Positions 25,002 to 35,095 of a stretch of DNA of 64,000 nucleotides are shown piece after piece (the stretch's first letter is position 1; each line of letters starts with the position of its first letter). This DNA is from Asticcacaulis taihuensis. GTDB lineage: Bacteria; Pseudomonadota; Alphaproteobacteria; Caulobacterales; Caulobacteraceae. A program made the translations under genes and the position numbers. The notes beneath the pieces are model-generated. The model was not told where the DNA came from. It searched no databases and saw only the letters and a list, made by a program, of their open reading frames with translations. The stretch covers positions 1-64,000 of the forward strand of contig NZ_FMTS01000006.1 in NCBI RefSeq assembly GCF_900100255.1, read 5' to 3'.

Positions 25002-26687
25002 ATGTCGGAAAAATCTGTAGCGGACGAAAGCGCTAAACTTAAGCGGAACCTTTGGCCCGCCTCAGTTATGCTGGCCCTCGGCTTTTCCTCCGGCCTGCCA
25101 TACCTGCTGATCTATGATACCGCCAGCGTCTGGCTGCGACAGGCGGGCGTTTCCCTGGCTGATATTGGCTATTTCTTCCTGTTCACCACCTTTAGCTATA
25201 CGCTGAAATTCCTTTGGGCACCGGTGATCGACCGGCTTAACCTGCCCTTCCTGACCCGCCATCTCGGTCATCGCCGTGGCTGGTTGCTGCTGATCCAGGG
25301 CTTACTGGTGATCGGGCTGCTGGGCATATCGCTTAGCCATCCGGAACGCGGCATTGTGGGCATGGTCATCATCGCCTCCCTGACCGGCTTTATCGCCGCG
25401 ACGCAGGACATCGTCATGGATGCCTGGCGTATCGAGGCGGTCGAGGAGAAACTGCAAGGGCTGATGGCTTCCTGTTATCAATGGGGTTATCGCATCTCGA
25501 TGATCCTGTCCGGTGTATTGCCTCTCGTTTTGTCCAAGCCGTTGGGCTGGAACATGGCCTATGCCGTGATGGCGGCCTTCATGGCGGTGGGGATCGCCGC
25601 CGTGTTGCTGGCGCCGCGCGAAAAGGCGCACACCATCCGTCCTATTCATATGGAAGGCCTGACAGCGCAGCCATGGCGTGAAGCGGCGGAATGGGCCACG
25701 CGCGGCATTCTGATTGTGCTGGCTGCCATTCTCATGGGGTGTGGCCTGACCGGCAATGTCGATGTACTCGATTTTCTGCTGGGGCTGGTCGGTCTCAGCG
25801 ATCAGGCGCAACAGGCCCTGAAAGTTATATGGACCGCCAAGGCCACGGGCGTTTTCCTGCAAATCCCGGCCTTCCTGATCGGCTTCGGTCTGCTTGCGGC
25901 GTGCTGCCTGCCCTTGCCCTGGGCCACCCGGCCCGGCGCCTATTTCAAGGGCGCTTTCGTCGCACCCGTAGCCGATTTCTTCCAGCGCTATGAAAACTGG
26001 GCGGCGTTTATCCTGGCCCTGATCCTGGTCTATCGCGTCAGCGAATTCGTACTCAACATCATGAATCCCTTCTATGTCGACCTCGGCTTCGACGTCGACA
26101 CCATCGCCGGAATGCGCAAGGTCTGGGGCGTGATCATGTCGATGATCGGTCTGGGCTTCGCCAGTTGGATCATCGCGCAGTTCGGACTGATGCGATCGCT
26201 GATCATCGGTGCCCTCGTCGGCCCCCTGAGCCACGCCGGCTTCATGTGGCTGGCTTGCGCGGGTCACGATGTCCGGGTATTCGCCATAGCCATGGCCATG
26301 GATAACATCTCGGCCGGTATTTCGGGCACAGTGCTGATCGCCTACATGTCCTCCCTGACCTCGGCCTCATTCACAGCATCGCAATATGCCCTTTTCTCCA
26401 GCCTGTATTCGATACTCGGCAAGCTGGTTGCCTCGCAGTCGGGGCGTATTGTCGAGGCATCGGCCAAAGCAGCGGACCAGGGGGGTATCGCATCCTTGTT
26501 TACCGGCCTGATGACACATCTTCATGCCGATTCCTATGTCACACCCGCCGCCAAGCTGGGGGTGACACCCGCGGCTCTGGGCGCGGGCTATTTCACCTTC
26601 TTCGCCTATACCATTGTGATCGGATTTGTCGCTATCGCCATGTCATTCTGGCTGTATTTCCGCCGGAGGACCGACACCGTCGTGTAA
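25002..26687 (+). CDS. ampG: AmpG-like MFS permease
   Basis: A 561-residue inner-membrane transporter with about 14 hydrophobic segments. The N-terminus has the AmpG pattern (MLALGFSSGLPYLLI, VSLADIGYFFLFTTFSYTLKFLWAPVIDR, RRGWLLLIQ, and QDIVMDAWRIE). AmpG imports anhydromuropeptides for cell-wall recycling; the central region (about 215-320) carries an extra loop and two more segments. The substrate is inferred from family. Ends shortly before a terminator at 26735-26766. Confidence 0.88.
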   Translation: MSEKSVADESAKLKRNLWPASVMLALGFSSGLPYLLIYDTASVWLRQAGVSLADIGYFFLFTTFSYTLKFLWAPVIDRLNLPFLTRHLGHRRGWLLLIQGLLVIGLLGISLSHPERGIVGMVIIASLTGFIAATQDIVMDAWRIEAVEEKLQGLMASCYQWGYRISMILSGVLPLVLSKPLGWNMAYAVMAAFMAVGIAAVLLAPREKAHTIRPIHMEGLTAQPWREAAEWATRGILIVLAAILMGCGLTGNVDVLDFLLGLVGLSDQAQQALKVIWTAKATGVFLQIPAFLIGFGLLAACCLPLPWATRPGAYFKGAFVAPVADFFQRYENWAAFILALILVYRVSEFVLNIMNPFYVDLGFDVDTIAGMRKVWGVIMSMIGLGFASWIIAQFGLMRSLIIGALVGPLSHAGFMWLACAGHDVRVFAIAMAMDNISAGISGTVLIAYMSSLTSASFTASQYALFSSLYSILGKLVASQSGRIVEASAKAADQGGIASLFTGLMTHLHADSYVTPAAKLGVTPAALGAGYFTFFAYTIVIGFVAIAMSFWLYFRRRTDTVV

Positions 26688-26695
26688 TGGGGTCG

Positions 26696-26712
26696 AGGGG
26701 TCCGCGACCCCT
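26696..26712. repeat. Family 3 palindrome after the ampG-like gene
   Basis: AGGGGTC, CGC loop, GACCCCT, starting 9 bases after the stop codon and preceded by TAATGGGGTCG as in the other copies. It precedes a regular terminator. Confidence 0.7.
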
Positions 26713-26734
26713 CACCTCACCCTGAGAAACAAAA

Positions 26735-26766
26735 GGAGCGGCTCCCAAAAGGGGCCGCTCTTTTTG
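26735..26766 (+). terminator. Rho-independent terminator of the ampG-like gene
   Basis: GAGCGGC-T-CCC, AAAA loop, GGG-GCCGCTC stem followed by TTTTT. Confidence 0.85.
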
Positions 26767-26778
26767 TTTATTAAGAAA

Positions 26779-26816
26779 AGACGAAGGGGCCCCAAACAAC
26801 GTTTCTAGGCCCCTTC
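26779..26816 (-). terminator. Terminator of maeB
   Basis: GAAGGGGCC and GGCCCCTTC form a 9-bp stem with a 16-base loop; on the minus strand the stem is followed by GTCTTTTCTTAAT. It lies 20 bases beyond the maeB stop, back to back with the convergent ampG-like terminator. Confidence 0.7.
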
Positions 26817-26835
26817 ATCCCGAAACCCGACAGTG

Positions 26836-29118
26836 TCACCCCTTCGCCGATGCCCGGATATCATAGGCGGCAAACGTCGCCATGGTCAGGATCTTCGATA
26901 CAGAATCCGACAACTGGCAGATCTGCACCGGCTTGGAGAGACCCAGCAGCAGCGGACCCACCACCGTGGCCCCGCCCAGGGCTTCAATCATCTTGGTCGA
27001 GATCGAGGCCGACTGAATGGCCGGCATGATCAGCACATTGGCCGGCGCGGTCAGACGCTGGAAGGGATAGTTGGCCCACATGGCCGGCTCCAACGCCACG
27101 TCGGGCGGCATCTCACCTTCAAACTCAAAGTCCACACCACGTTCTTCCAGCAGGCGCACGGCTTCCTTGACGCGATCCGAACGCTCGCCGGTCGGATTGC
27201 CGAAGGTTGAATAGCTCATGAAGGCCACGCGCGGGGTGTGGCCCATGCTGCGTACCGCCATGGCGGCTTCGATGGCGATATCGCCCAGCTCTTCCGGCGA
27301 TGGCATTTCGGCGACCGTGGTATCGGCCACGAAGATGGTCCGGCCCTTGGCCAGCACGATCGAGAGACCCATGATGCGACCGCCCGGCGCCGGATCGACC
27401 ACGCGCAGCACGTCATCCAATGACTTGTCGAACGAGCGCGTCACGCCGGTGACCATGCCATCGGCATGGCCGGAAATGACCATGGCAGCGGCAAACGAAT
27501 TGCGGTCCAGGTTGATCAGGCGATCGACGTCGCGCTTGAGGTAGCCTTCTCGCTGGAGGCGCGAATAAAGCAACTGTGAATAGGCGGCATTGCGGTGGCT
27601 CAGGCGGGCATTGACGATCTCGATACCCTCTTCTTTCGGATCGATACCGGCAGCGCGCATGTTCTCCTCGACCAGGTTTTCACGGCCGCACAGGATCGGC
27701 GTGCCGAGCCCTTGCAGCTTGAAGGCGTGGGCGGCGCGGATGACCGAAATATCCTCGCCCTCGGCGAAGACAATGCGTTTGGAGGGCCTCGAACGGACCG
27801 CCGAGGTGATCGATTGCAGGAAGCCGGCCGACGGATCGAGGCGCTGTTCCAGCGTCTTGCGGTAGGCGTCCATATCGGTGATCGGCTTGCGGGCCACGCC
27901 GGTATCCATGGCGGCCTGGGCCACGAAGGGCGGAATGTACCAGATCAGGCGCGGATCGAACGGCGACGGAATGATATAGTCCTTGCCGAATTTCAGATGA
28001 CGGCCCTGATAGGCGGCGGCCACTTCATCAGGCACATCTTCGCGGGCGAGCTGCGCCAAGGCATGGGCCGCGGCCAGCTTCATCTCGTGGTTTACCCGGC
28101 GGGCGCGGACATCGAGCGCGCCGCGGAAGATATAGGGGAAGCCCAGGACGTTATTGACCTGGTTCGGGTAATCCGAGCGGCCGGTAGCGACGATGGCGTC
28201 GGAACGCACGCTGGCCACCTCTTCCGGCGTGATTTCCGGGTCCGGATTGGCCATGGCGAAGATGATCGGCTTGTCGGCCATGGTGGCGACCATGTCCGGC
28301 GTCAGCACGCCCTTGGCGGACAGGCCCAGGAAAACGTCGGCACCGACCATTGCCTCGGCAAGCGTCCGCTTCGAGGTCTTGGTGGCGTGCGGCGCCTTCC
28401 ACTGGTCCATGTCGATGGTGCGGCCTTCATAGACGACGCCGTGGATATCGACCACCGTGGTGTTCTCATGTTTTACGCCCAGCGACTTGATCAGAGAGAG
28501 CGACGACAGACCGGCGGCGCCGGCGCCGCAGAGCACGACCTTGACATCCTCGATCTTCTTGCCAGTGATTTCGAGCGCATTGATCAGGCCGGCGGAGGCG
28601 ATGATGGCCGTACCGTGCTGGTCATCGTGGAAGACGGGGATATCCGCCAGATCCTGCAGGGCCGCCTCGATGATGAAGCACTCCGGCGATTTGATATCTT
28701 CCAGGTTGACGCCGCCAAAGGCGCCCGTGATGTTCTTCACCACCGTAATGAATTCGTTCGGTTCCTGGGTCGCCACCTCGATATCGAACGAGTCGATATC
28801 GGCGAAGCGCTTGAAGAGAACCGACTTGCCTTCCATGACCGGCTTGGAGGCCAGCGCACCGAGATTGCCGAGACCGAGGATGGCCGTGCCATTTGAAATG
28901 ACCGCCACCATATTGCCCTTGGCCGTATAGTCATAGGCCGCTTCGGGGTTCTCGGCGATGCGCAGCACCGGCACCGCCACGCCCGGCGAATAGGCCAGGG
29001 CCAGGTCGCGCTGGGTGGCCATCGGCTTGGTCGCCATCAGCGCGATCTTGCCCGGCTGGGGATGCTGGTGAAGGTGCAGCGCTTCGTCGTCGCTGAAGGT
29101 CTGTTTTTCGGTGGTCAT
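26836..29118 (-). CDS. maeB: NADP-dependent malic enzyme (MaeB-type, with PTA-like domain)
   Basis: Converts malate to pyruvate and CO2, making NADPH. The 760-residue protein has the malic-enzyme part ([41 protein letters not shown], the HDDQHGTAI metal motif, NAD-fold [22 protein letters not shown]) and a C-terminal phosphotransacetylase-like domain (from about residue 435, [17 protein letters not shown]... ) that is regulatory in MaeB-type enzymes. Start ATG 29118 gives [18 protein letters not shown], the usual family start. Single gene with its own terminator; transcribed away from mutS. Confidence 0.96.
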   Translation of the reverse strand: MTTEKQTFSDDEALHLHQHPQPGKIALMATKPMATQRDLALAYSPGVAVPVLRIAENPEAAYDYTAKGNMVAVISNGTAILGLGNLGALASKPVMEGKSVLFKRFADIDSFDIEVATQEPNEFITVVKNITGAFGGVNLEDIKSPECFIIEAALQDLADIPVFHDDQHGTAIIASAGLINALEITGKKIEDVKVVLCGAGAAGLSSLSLIKSLGVKHENTTVVDIHGVVYEGRTIDMDQWKAPHATKTSKRTLAEAMVGADVFLGLSAKGVLTPDMVATMADKPIIFAMANPDPEITPEEVASVRSDAIVATGRSDYPNQVNNVLGFPYIFRGALDVRARRVNHEMKLAAAHALAQLAREDVPDEVAAAYQGRHLKFGKDYIIPSPFDPRLIWYIPPFVAQAAMDTGVARKPITDMDAYRKTLEQRLDPSAGFLQSITSAVRSRPSKRIVFAEGEDISVIRAAHAFKLQGLGTPILCGRENLVEENMRAAGIDPKEEGIEIVNARLSHRNAAYSQLLYSRLQREGYLKRDVDRLINLDRNSFAAAMVISGHADGMVTGVTRSFDKSLDDVLRVVDPAPGGRIMGLSIVLAKGRTIFVADTTVAEMPSPEELGDIAIEAAMAVRSMGHTPRVAFMSYSTFGNPTGERSDRVKEAVRLLEERGVDFEFEGEMPPDVALEPAMWANYPFQRLTAPANVLIMPAIQSASISTKMIEALGGATVVGPLLLGLSKPVQICQLSDSVSKILTMATFAAYDIRASAKG

Positions 29119-29381
29119 GACTTTAGGGAAACTCTGACAGGGTGTGTGGCGATTTATATTATAATTTAAGGACTTGCGTCCCTAACGGAATAGAACAAGA
29201 GCGGCGGCGAATAAAGGGTCTACACGGTCGCAGGGGTACTTTTCTTTATTGTCTGACAAATGAATTTGCAAGTTGTTGTTTTTAAAGCGCGGTTTGAAGG
29301 GGTTTTACACATAAGAGAGCTCAAGCGCCGGCACTCCAAGACATGGGCTCCTCGCCTAAGCTCGGGCGTGTGTCGCACTTG

Positions 29382-29400
29382 CCAACAGCCAAGCTGTTGG
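29382..29400. other. Perfect hairpin in the maeB-mutS gap
   Basis: CCAACAGC, CAA loop, GCTGTTGG. The 350-base gap 29119-29468 between divergent maeB and mutS contains no credible gene; it is A+T-richer than the flanks and also carries a pair of GTTAAC palindromes at 29445-29460, right before mutS. No T-run follows the hairpin, so it is not a clear terminator; it may lie in the mutS leader. Confidence 0.55.
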
Positions 29401-29468
29401 AGAAGTTTTACACACTTTCCTTTGCGAAATCCCTTCTCTTCGCTGTTAACAATGGTTAACTTCGCGGC

Positions 29469-32183
29469 ATGAACGCCCCGCAAACCCTCACGCCTGATGC
29501 CACCGTCCCGAATGTGGAGGGTGCCACGCCGGTCATGGCGCAATATATCCAGCTCAAGGCGCAGTATCCGGATGCCCTCCTGCTGATGCGCATGGGCGAT
29601 TTCTACGAAATCTTTTTCGAGGATGCGGTCATCGCCTCGGCAGCCCTTTCACTGGCCCTGACCAAGCGCGGGCAGTTCCAGGGCAAGGATATTCCGCTGG
29701 CTGGCGTGCCCGCCCATGCCGCCGATGCCTATATCGCCAAGCTGATCCGGCTCGGCCACCGCGTCGCCGTCTGCGATCAGTTGGAAGACCCGGCCGAAGC
29801 GAAAAAGCGCGGCTCGAAAGCCATCGTCAAGCGCGGTATAACACGCGTTGTAACGCCGGGCACACTGACTGAGGATACGCTTCTGGAGGAGCGCGGCGCC
29901 AACCGGCTGGTCGCGCTGTCATCGCGCGGCGGTGTGCTGGCCCTGGCGGCGGTGGAGCTTTCGACCGGTGATGTCGAGGTGCTGGAGGTTGCGCCCGAAC
30001 AACTGGGCGTTCAGTTGTCCGCCCTGCGGCCTTCGGAAAGCCTGGTGGCTGACCGCCTGATCCAGGACGAGGCCATTTACCCCCTGCTCAAAATGTACGG
30101 CGGGGTCATCCAGCCGCAGCCGGCCTCGCTATGCGATCCGACGAGCGGTGAAGCGCGCCTGCTCAAGCTCTACGGTGTCTCCACGCTAGATGGTTTCGGT
30201 GCGTTCAGCCCGGCCGAGGTTTCGGCGCTGGGCTTGCTGGCCGCTTATATCGACCTGACCCAGGCTGGCAAGATTCCGACCCTGAAACCGCCGGCACGGG
30301 TGATTTCCAACAACTATCTCGCCATCGACGCTGCCACGCGCAACAGCCTTGAGATCGACCGCACCCAACAGGGCAAGCGCGAAGGCAGCCTGATTTCGGC
30401 GCTAGACATGACGGTGACCTCAGGCGGCTGCCGCCTGTTGCTGAACCGTCTCGCGCGCCCGCTGTATAATCCGGCCGATATCAATGCGCGGCTGGACACG
30501 ATCGAGTGGCTGCTGCCGCGCCGGACATTGCGCGAGACCCTGCGCCACCTGATGCGCTCGCTGTCCGATCAGGCGCGGGCCCTGTCGCGGCTGTCTCTGG
30601 GCCGGGGAAGCGCGCGCGACCTGTGCGTCATTACCCAGGCGCTGACCATCAGCGAAGCCCTAGCCAGCCAGCTAAACGACGCCCGCCATCAGGAACATGA
30701 CGACCTGGCTGGCGATCCCCCCGCCATTCCGCAGGAAATCGACGGCATCATCTCGGCCCTGGTGCCTTCCCTGCCGCTCAGCCAGTTGCGCGACAAACTG
30801 GCGCGCGCCGTTGTCGAAGAGCCGCCGCTCAAACTGTCCGACGGCGGCTTCATCCGTCCCGGCTTCAATGCCGACCTGGACGAGGCGCGGGCCCTGCGCG
30901 ATGACAGCCGCCAGATCATTCTGGCGCTGGAGCAAAGACTGGCCGCTGAAACCGGCATCGCCATCCGCATCAAGTTCAACAATGTGCTGGGCTATTTCAT
31001 CGAGCTTTCCGCCAAGCTGGCCGAACAGCTTCAGGCGCAGGACACGGAAAGGCAGTTCATCCACCGCCAGTCTCTGGCTAATCAGGTGCGCTTCGTCACC
31101 ACCGAACTGATCGAACTCGATGGCCGCATCCAGCGCGCCGCGCAGCAGGGCCAGGCACTGGAACTGGACATTTTCGAACAGTTGCGCGAAGAGGTGCGTC
31201 TCGCCGCCGCTGAAATCCAGGGCGGCCATGACGCCATCTGCGCGCTCGATGTCGCGGTCGCCAATGCCTGCTGGGCGGAAGACTGGGATGCGGTCCGGCC
31301 GGTGGTCGATGACAGCCTGAGACTCGAAATCTCGCGCGGCCGCCATCCGGTTGTGGCAGCGGCATTGAAAAGCCAGGGCAAGCCCTTCACGCCCAATGAT
31401 GTCGATCTCGACGCGTCTGGCGCCCATGCCGCGCGATTGTCGCTCGTCACCGGTCCGAACATGGCCGGTAAATCGACCTATCTGAGACAAAACGCGCTTT
31501 TAATCATCATGGCTCAGGCCGGCCTGTTCGTGCCGGCCAAATCCATGCATCTGGGCGTGGTCGACAAGCTGTTCTCGCGCGTCGGCGCCGGCGATGACCT
31601 GGCGCAGGGCCGCTCTACCTTCATGATGGAAATGGTCGAGACTGCCGCCATCCTGACCCAGGCCAGCGAGCGCTCCTTCATCATCCTCGATGAAATCGGC
31701 CGCGGCACCGCCACCTATGACGGCCTGGCCATCGCCTGGGCCTCGGCGGAAAACCTGCACGAGGTCATCAAGGCACGCACCCTCTTCGCCACCCATTATC
31801 ACGAGCTTTCCAGGCTCGAAGAGCGAATGAAGCACCTTAACAACCTGTCACTGACCGCCCATGAGCACAATGGCGAGCTGATCTTCCTGCACGAGGCGCG
31901 CAAAGGCTCGGCCGACCGCTCCTACGGGGTACAGGTGGCGCGTCTGGCCGGTATGCCGCCGGCCGTGGTTTCGCGCGCCCGCGATATCCTAACCCGCCTG
32001 GAAGAAGAAAATCAGACCCAACTCAAGCTCGACGATTTACCGCTGTTTTCCGCAAGTCGCACACCGGAACCGGCGTCTTTCGCGCCCTCGAAGGTGGAAA
32101 CCATGCTCAGGAGCGTAAATCCGGATGATTTAAGCCCCAAGGAAGCTCTGGAACTCATATATAATTTACACAAACTGCTGTAA
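29469..32183 (+). CDS. mutS: DNA mismatch repair protein MutS
   Basis: Recognises mismatches and starts repair as an ATP-driven clamp. The 904-residue protein has the mismatch-binding domain with MRMGDFYEIFFEDA (the FxE motif), connector and lever domains, the clamp, and the ATPase with TGPNMAGKST at residues 661-670, FMMEMVE, LDEIGRGTATYDGLAIAWA and FATHYHEL. Divergent from maeB and followed 27 bases later by glnD. Length is normal. Confidence 0.98.
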   Translation: MNAPQTLTPDATVPNVEGATPVMAQYIQLKAQYPDALLLMRMGDFYEIFFEDAVIASAALSLALTKRGQFQGKDIPLAGVPAHAADAYIAKLIRLGHRVAVCDQLEDPAEAKKRGSKAIVKRGITRVVTPGTLTEDTLLEERGANRLVALSSRGGVLALAAVELSTGDVEVLEVAPEQLGVQLSALRPSESLVADRLIQDEAIYPLLKMYGGVIQPQPASLCDPTSGEARLLKLYGVSTLDGFGAFSPAEVSALGLLAAYIDLTQAGKIPTLKPPARVISNNYLAIDAATRNSLEIDRTQQGKREGSLISALDMTVTSGGCRLLLNRLARPLYNPADINARLDTIEWLLPRRTLRETLRHLMRSLSDQARALSRLSLGRGSARDLCVITQALTISEALASQLNDARHQEHDDLAGDPPAIPQEIDGIISALVPSLPLSQLRDKLARAVVEEPPLKLSDGGFIRPGFNADLDEARALRDDSRQIILALEQRLAAETGIAIRIKFNNVLGYFIELSAKLAEQLQAQDTERQFIHRQSLANQVRFVTTELIELDGRIQRAAQQGQALELDIFEQLREEVRLAAAEIQGGHDAICALDVAVANACWAEDWDAVRPVVDDSLRLEISRGRHPVVAAALKSQGKPFTPNDVDLDASGAHAARLSLVTGPNMAGKSTYLRQNALLIIMAQAGLFVPAKSMHLGVVDKLFSRVGAGDDLAQGRSTFMMEMVETAAILTQASERSFIILDEIGRGTATYDGLAIAWASAENLHEVIKARTLFATHYHELSRLEERMKHLNNLSLTAHEHNGELIFLHEARKGSADRSYGVQVARLAGMPPAVVSRARDILTRLEEENQTQLKLDDLPLFSASRTPEPASFAPSKVETMLRSVNPDDLSPKEALELIYNLHKLL

Positions 32184-32210
32184 GCCGGAGGCAAGCCGAG
32201 TTTTGTTCAT

Positions 32211-35033
32211 ATGAGTGACTCCTCCCCCATGCTCACCCAGACACACCCGGCGGCGCCCGCATACCGTATCGACGGGACTGATCTGCGTAGACGCCTGACC
32301 GAAGCCTATGAGGATTCGTCAGGTGACACGCTCGATTTGCGACGCCGCGCCGTTACCATTCTGAAAGACGCGCTCGACAAGGGCCGCGCCAGCCTGCTTG
32401 AGCGCGTGGACGATCAGAAGGGCGGATATGCCACCGCCCGCGCCCTGGCCGGGGTGACCGACGAAGTGGTCTCGGCCCTGTGGGACTTCACCCTCACCCA
32501 TGTCTACCGTGCCCGCAACCCGACCGAAGGCGAGCGCCTGGCCCTCTTGGCCGTCGGCGGTTACGGCCGTGGTGAACTGGCGCCCTATTCCGATCTCGAC
32601 CTGTTGTTCCTGCGTGCCTGGAAGGAAACCTCGCACTCGGAATCGGTCATTGAATTCATCCTCTATACCCTGTGGGACTTAGGGCTGAAGGTCGGCCATT
32701 CGTCGCGCACGGTCGATGAGACGCTCAAATATGTCAGGAGCGATCACACCATCATGACGGCGGTGCTGGAGCATCGCCTGATCGCCGGCGATGCCGAACT
32801 GGCCCAGAACCTCGAAGACCGGCTCACGCACGACGGCCTGAAATCGCACGCCTTCGACTTCGTCGCCTCCAAGCTGGAAGAACGTGACCAGCGCCATGTC
32901 AAGACCGGCACCACGCGTTTTGTGGTCGAGCCCAATGTCAAGGAGGGCAAGGGCGGCCTGCGCGACCTGCACACCCTCTACTGGATCGCCAAATTCCTGG
33001 CCGGTGGCGCGGGGAAGGATGCCGAGGTGCTTGACCTGATCCTGACCGACAAGGAACGCCGCATCTTCATGCGTGCCTTTGATTTCCTGTGGAAGGTCCG
33101 CATCATCATGCACACCGCCGCCGGACGCGGCGAGGAGCGCCTGACCTTCGACCTCCAGCCGGAAGTGGCCCGCCGCATGGGCTTTATCGACCGCGAAGGC
33201 GAACCCAATGTCGAGCGCTTCATGCGCCGCTATTTCGTGGTCGCCAAGGAGGTGGGCGCGCTGACCCGCACCTTCTGCACCAAGCTGGAAACCCAGCAGG
33301 CCAAGCCGCTGGCCCGGCTGTCGAGCCTGATTCAGTCCGGCATCATGAACCTGACGCGGGCCGATCACCCTGGCTTCATCGTCACCAATGGCCGCCTGAG
33401 CGTCAATTCGCCGGATATCTTCCAGAAATCGCCGGTGGCCATGTTCATGCTGTTCAAGATGGCAGATCGGCTGGAACTGGACCTGCATCCCGATGCCTTC
33501 ACCGCCATCGCCCGCAATCTTGACCTGGTGACGCCCAGCTTGCGGCGCAATCCGGAAGCGGCGCGGCTGTTCCTTGACCTGCTGGTGCGCGGCAAGGATC
33601 CGTACAAGACGCTGTCCATGATGTCGGAAACCGGCCTGCTCGGTCGCTATATCCCCGAATTCGGCCGCATCGTCGCCCAGACGCAGTTCAACATGTATCA
33701 CGCCTATACGGTCGATGAGCACACCCTGCGCGCCATCGATATCATCCACGGCATAGATACCGGCGCCTACAAGGAAGACCATCCGCTGTCGAGCGTGATC
33801 ATGCCGCAGGTCACCGACAAGGAATCGCTCTATCTCGCCATGCTGCTGCACGACACCGGCAAGGGCAATGAACTGGGCCAGGAAGTGGGCGGCGAGATCG
33901 CCGCGCGCAAGGCGTGCGAACGGCTGGGCATCGAGGACTGGAAGATCGATCAGGTGGCCTGGCTGGTACGCCACCACCTCGTCCTCTCCGACTATGCGCA
34001 GAAACGCGACGTCTCCGATCCGGAAACCGTGGCCGCCTTCGCCCATATCGTCGAAACGCCGGAACGCCTGCGCCTGTTGCTGATCCTGACCGTGGCCGAT
34101 ATCCGCGCCGTCGGGCCGGGCGTCTGGAACGCCTGGAAGGGCCAGTTGATGCGCGACCTGTTCGACGCCACCGAAAGCGCCTTCCGCGGCGGGCGTGGCC
34201 CGGATGCTGTGGCCAGTGTGCGCGAAGACCTGCAGCAACGCGCCCATGCCCGCCGGATACAATTGAGCGAAAACGACGCCGACATGGCCGCCTGGCTGGA
34301 AACCATGGACGAAAGCTACCTGTTCTCTTTCAGTCCTGAAGATATCAAGAACCACGCAGTACTGGTGCGCAAAGCCAATGGCGCGCCGGCCGTCGCCCTG
34401 CGCATCGATACGGTGCGTAACGCGACCGCCTTCTCGATCTCGGCGGAGGACCGCACCGGGCTCTTTGCCGATCTGGCGCGCTGCTTCGCCAATCTCGGCG
34501 GAAACGTGGTCGGCGCACAGGTCTTTACCTCCGCCACCGGTCAGGCGCTCGATGTGTTTTATGTGCAGGATTCGACCGGCAAGCCCTTCGCCCATGACGA
34601 CCTGCCGCGTCAGAAACATGCCCAGACCGCCCTGGAGGCCGCCGCGAATGGCCGCCTGCCGGAAGCCCTGACCTGGAAATCGCCCTTCGCGGCGCGCACC
34701 GCCGCCTTCGCCATCGCCCCCACCGTGGTTTTTGACGATGACAGCAATGCCAATGTCACCATTATCGAGGTCTCCGGTCGCGACCGTCCCGGCCTGCTGG
34801 CGGATATCGTCGAGGTCATGGCGAAACAACATGTCGATATCGCCTCGGCGCATATCGATTGTTATGGCGAACGCGCGGTCGACGCCTTCTATGTGGCGGA
34901 CCACTATCGCAAGGCGCAACTGGCCGGCGGCCTGAAACAGACCCTGAAAAAGCAATTGCTGGCGGTGCTTGACAAGCCGGCCCAGCCGCCCAAGCGCAAC
35001 CTGGCACGCGCGAAAGCCAGCCTGGCGCGTTAA
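32211..35033 (+). CDS. glnD: Bifunctional uridylyltransferase/uridylyl-removing enzyme GlnD
   Basis: The main nitrogen sensor: modifies PII proteins according to glutamine. The 940-residue protein has the nucleotidyltransferase motif GGYGRGELAPYSDLDLLFL near residue 116, the long PII-uridylyltransferase helical part with VEPNVKEGKGGLRDLHTL, an HD domain with LLHDTGKG near residue 545 and RHHLVLSDYAQKRD, and two C-terminal ACT domains (ISAEDRTGLFADLARCFANL and VSGRDRPGLLADIVEVMAKQ). The position between mutS and murJ is common in alphaproteobacteria. Confidence 0.97.
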   Translation: MSDSSPMLTQTHPAAPAYRIDGTDLRRRLTEAYEDSSGDTLDLRRRAVTILKDALDKGRASLLERVDDQKGGYATARALAGVTDEVVSALWDFTLTHVYRARNPTEGERLALLAVGGYGRGELAPYSDLDLLFLRAWKETSHSESVIEFILYTLWDLGLKVGHSSRTVDETLKYVRSDHTIMTAVLEHRLIAGDAELAQNLEDRLTHDGLKSHAFDFVASKLEERDQRHVKTGTTRFVVEPNVKEGKGGLRDLHTLYWIAKFLAGGAGKDAEVLDLILTDKERRIFMRAFDFLWKVRIIMHTAAGRGEERLTFDLQPEVARRMGFIDREGEPNVERFMRRYFVVAKEVGALTRTFCTKLETQQAKPLARLSSLIQSGIMNLTRADHPGFIVTNGRLSVNSPDIFQKSPVAMFMLFKMADRLELDLHPDAFTAIARNLDLVTPSLRRNPEAARLFLDLLVRGKDPYKTLSMMSETGLLGRYIPEFGRIVAQTQFNMYHAYTVDEHTLRAIDIIHGIDTGAYKEDHPLSSVIMPQVTDKESLYLAMLLHDTGKGNELGQEVGGEIAARKACERLGIEDWKIDQVAWLVRHHLVLSDYAQKRDVSDPETVAAFAHIVETPERLRLLLILTVADIRAVGPGVWNAWKGQLMRDLFDATESAFRGGRGPDAVASVREDLQQRAHARRIQLSENDADMAAWLETMDESYLFSFSPEDIKNHAVLVRKANGAPAVALRIDTVRNATAFSISAEDRTGLFADLARCFANLGGNVVGAQVFTSATGQALDVFYVQDSTGKPFAHDDLPRQKHAQTALEAAANGRLPEALTWKSPFAARTAAFAIAPTVVFDDDSNANVTIIEVSGRDRPGLLADIVEVMAKQHVDIASAHIDCYGERAVDAFYVADHYRKAQLAGGLKQTLKKQLLAVLDKPAQPPKRNLARAKASLAR

Positions 35034-35095
35034 CCCATAACTGCTTGCAGGAAATCCACAGCCAGCCTAAAGCGAAAGACACACCCTAGCAGAGC

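Noticed and set aside
29445-29460. GTTAAC-AATG-GTTAAC as a CtrA site
   Set aside because: The spacing is TTAA-N6-TTAA, one base short of the CtrA consensus; kept only as a palindrome.
32679-34955. Long open frame (758 codons) antisense to glnD
   Set aside because: It mirrors the high-G+C codon pattern of glnD; the product has no recognisable domain and glnD itself is certain.
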